The notes beneath the pieces are model-generated. The model was not told where the DNA came from. It saw only the letters and a list, made by a program, of their open reading frames with translations, and searched no databases. From Paramecium sonneborni (Eukaryota; Ciliophora; Oligohymenophorea; Peniculida; Parameciidae), in NCBI GenBank assembly GCA_905182985.1, contig CAJJDN010000139.1:262496-326495 (forward strand): a stretch of 64,000 bases of DNA, written 5' to 3'. Positions 62,301 to 64,000 of this stretch are shown one piece after another. The position numbers and the translations under genes were made by a program. Each line of letters opens with the position of its first letter. The first letter of the stretch is position 1.

Positions 62301-63669
62301 TCATTCTTTTAACCCATATTACTTCATCCATTTTTGGAATTCCATAAGTAAATCTTGGGAAACTGATTTTTTTGATTATTTCAAGACTTTTATAAAGTCA
62401 TCATAACAAACATCAGGAATTTGAATTCTTGAAATATCAAGATCCTAAAATGTTTTTAACTCTCCTAATTCATTTATTGCAGCTGGAATCCATTTCACTT
62501 TTCCTTACACTTACACCATCTTAAATTTTTAAGCTGTTTGAATTTTCCGAATAGGCTCCAAAGCTGCATCTCTAACTAAAACATTAATATCAAAACAAGA
62601 GTATCCTTCTGTTTTAATTGCTAAATCCTAGAGATCCAATTTTGTTAAATTGTTTTGAATTTTATGTAAAAATTTAGCAATTAGATTCCCTCTGGCTTCT
62701 AAGTCAGGTAGAGATATGTATATTTTTTTTTCAAAGCTGAAAGATTATTTTAAAAATTAATACCTCTGAATAGTAGAAATATCAAGTTTCCAGGGGAGAT
62801 GAGTAGCTCCAATTACAAATACTTGAGACTAATTTCGCTGAATAGTATCCATTAGGGCTTTGATAATAGATTTGCCAAAACACTCAGAAACAATTTCAAC
62901 TTAATCAATAAACAACAGCGAGGGTTTTTTTTAATTAACTATTTCAAATAAATCTTTCATAAATTTATCTTTAAATGCTTCAGCTTAAGAAATGAGATCT
63001 GTAGCTGAGATAAAAAAGAAACTACAACTATCAATCGTTTAATTAGCGCAAGCCTATGCAATATACGTTTTACCTGCTCCAGGTGGCTAATAATAATAAT
63101 TTTAGGTTACTCCATACAAAAGTATTCCATTCCAAGTTTATCTAGCTTATCCAAATAAACTTGGAAATTTCATTGGAACAAGAATACATTCTTATAAAGT
63201 TGCCACCGCAATATCTAAACCTATGATATCTGACCAACTCACATTGGGTTTTTCCTTCATAAATACATTATTTAAAATATTTTTTTCTTAAGTATTTATT
63301 TATTATTTATATTATCTACATATTCTTTTTATGTACTTTTTAGGTTCTTGAAATTCCATTTTCTCTCCTCTTTCATAACTCTCGAGTAAATTGAAACCTT
63401 GAATTATTGAAATTCTTCTGGAATCATATACAGAATCTAATTGTAATCGAAGTCCTGGATCACGCTCTTCTATTTTGAAGTTATAAGAATGACACTATAC
63501 TTTCTCTCCAAAGTTGTAGTTTTTAAATCCCTTTTAGAATTAAATTTAATCCATTTTTTTTTTCATTTATTGTGGTTCCACAATTCCAAAGCTTATCTCC
63601 TTATTTAAAGATTTCTGTAACTTCTGTTTGAAGCGCATAATTGTCATTTGCGTATGATTATTATTTCAT
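62301..63669 (-). CDS. VPS4-like AAA protein with degenerate ATPase site
   Basis: The C-terminal 330 residues align in order with VPS4/katanin-type AAA proteins: VSWSDIIGLDIAVATLQECI, WNGILLYG, a 21-nt intron, PPGAGKTYIAQACANQ (Walker A intact), KPSLLFIDQVEIVSE (Walker B), VIGATHLPWKLD (sensor 1), a 27-nt intron, SFEKKIYISLP, EGYSCFDINVLVRDAALEPI (sensor 2 region) and a VPS4-like C-terminus to TGA 62301. Walker B has IDQ where active enzymes have IDE, sensor 1 has His for Asn, and the usual RRRFEKR arginine fingers read QSFEKK. No MIT domain is found. The start (ATG 63669, MKQQSYANDNYALQ) is uncertain: the frame is open upstream to the window edge, and an A10 run at 63554-63563 requires a one-base frame change. 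It is likely a non-hydrolysing paralogue of ESCRT ATPases, or decaying. Confidence 0.75.
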
Positions 63670-64000
63670 GTTAAAAAGAATTAATATTTTTATAAAATTA
63701 TATTCTATTTAGCCTTTATCTATAATGAACTTATGAATTAATCTACTTTTATATCTTTTAGCATCATCAACATGAATGTTAATTGGTTTGGTCCATGTAT
63801 TTTCGAGGCTAACCTTAGAATTTATTAAAAGGGTTGATTAAAACAAATTAACTAATTGATATATTTAGTGGCTAGGAAAGAAAAAGAGTGTTTTTGGGTT
63901 CAGAATTTTGTTGTAAATAAGAGGTTTGTCTCAGGTGTATTTTATAAACTTTGTAAAGAAATAAGAATATTTGAAAATCTAAATTAATAGAAATATTATT
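63670..64000 (-). other. Open upstream extension of the AAA gene
   Basis: The same frame as the proposed start continues upstream without TGA to about the window end (KVSLENTWTKPINIHVDDAK, RYKSRLIHKFIIDKGQIEYN). It may be the true 5' part of the AAA gene, which would then begin outside the window. Confidence 0.4.

Noticed and set aside
1..64000. Telomeric repeats, CRISPR arrays, rRNA genes, bacterial operons
   Set aside because: No CCCCAA/CCCAAA tracts, no regular spaced repeats, no rRNA-like conserved blocks; gene layout is eukaryotic with spliceosomal micro-introns.

Overview
The window looks like macronuclear DNA of a ciliate, most likely Paramecium. The sequence is very AT-rich. Long, recognisable proteins read through only if TAA and TAG mean glutamine and TGA alone is a stop. 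Genes are packed a few to a few tens of bases apart and are cut by tiny introns (about 20-33 nt, GT(A)...TAG). Standard-code open frames in such DNA are mostly fragments of real genes or shadows of them. I translated by eye with the ciliate code, so intron borders are inferred from frame and homology.

Layout. 1-5621 (minus): a partial GAF-like protein, a heat-shock factor, and a decayed protein kinase. 5633-7636 (plus): an SLC44 choline-transporter-like membrane protein. 7881-12989 (minus): a coiled-coil protein, a protein with two cyclic-nucleotide-binding domains, and a large unrecognised protein. 13035-22816 (mostly plus): a CPF/CTF-motif protein, an ABHD17-like hydrolase (minus), a coiled-coil protein, a short RIB43A and UFD1. 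22879-26385 (minus): a RING protein and a WD40 protein. 28462-40754 (plus): one giant gene of about 4,100 codons with a NACHT-type STAND NTPase, pentapeptide-like repeats and a very long WD40 array. 40755-46959: a gene-poor field of decayed sequence. 46960-58504: TMEM43, a secreted beta-sandwich-like protein, a new cysteine-containing gene, a large cysteine-rich surface protein, a WD40-like relic, and a lectin-like protein with a histidine tail. 58505-64000: decayed coding relics and a VPS4-like AAA protein that has lost key catalytic residues.

Three single-N gaps (4346, 20444, 41353) are flanked by exact repeats. Two are simple unmerged contig overlaps. The third is different. The contig to the right of the N begins with a copy of 26551-26947 fused directly to a copy of 41053 onward. 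It therefore records a DNA form in which about 14.1 kb (26948-41052), including the whole giant STAND gene, is missing. The join falls on a shared TAA. This looks like alternative genome rearrangement, with a retained and an excised form of an NLR-like gene, and is the most interesting observation here.

Most genes are ordinary cell-biology genes (cilia, trafficking, protein quality control, signalling) with no operon logic. They are linked only by short divergent or convergent spacers.
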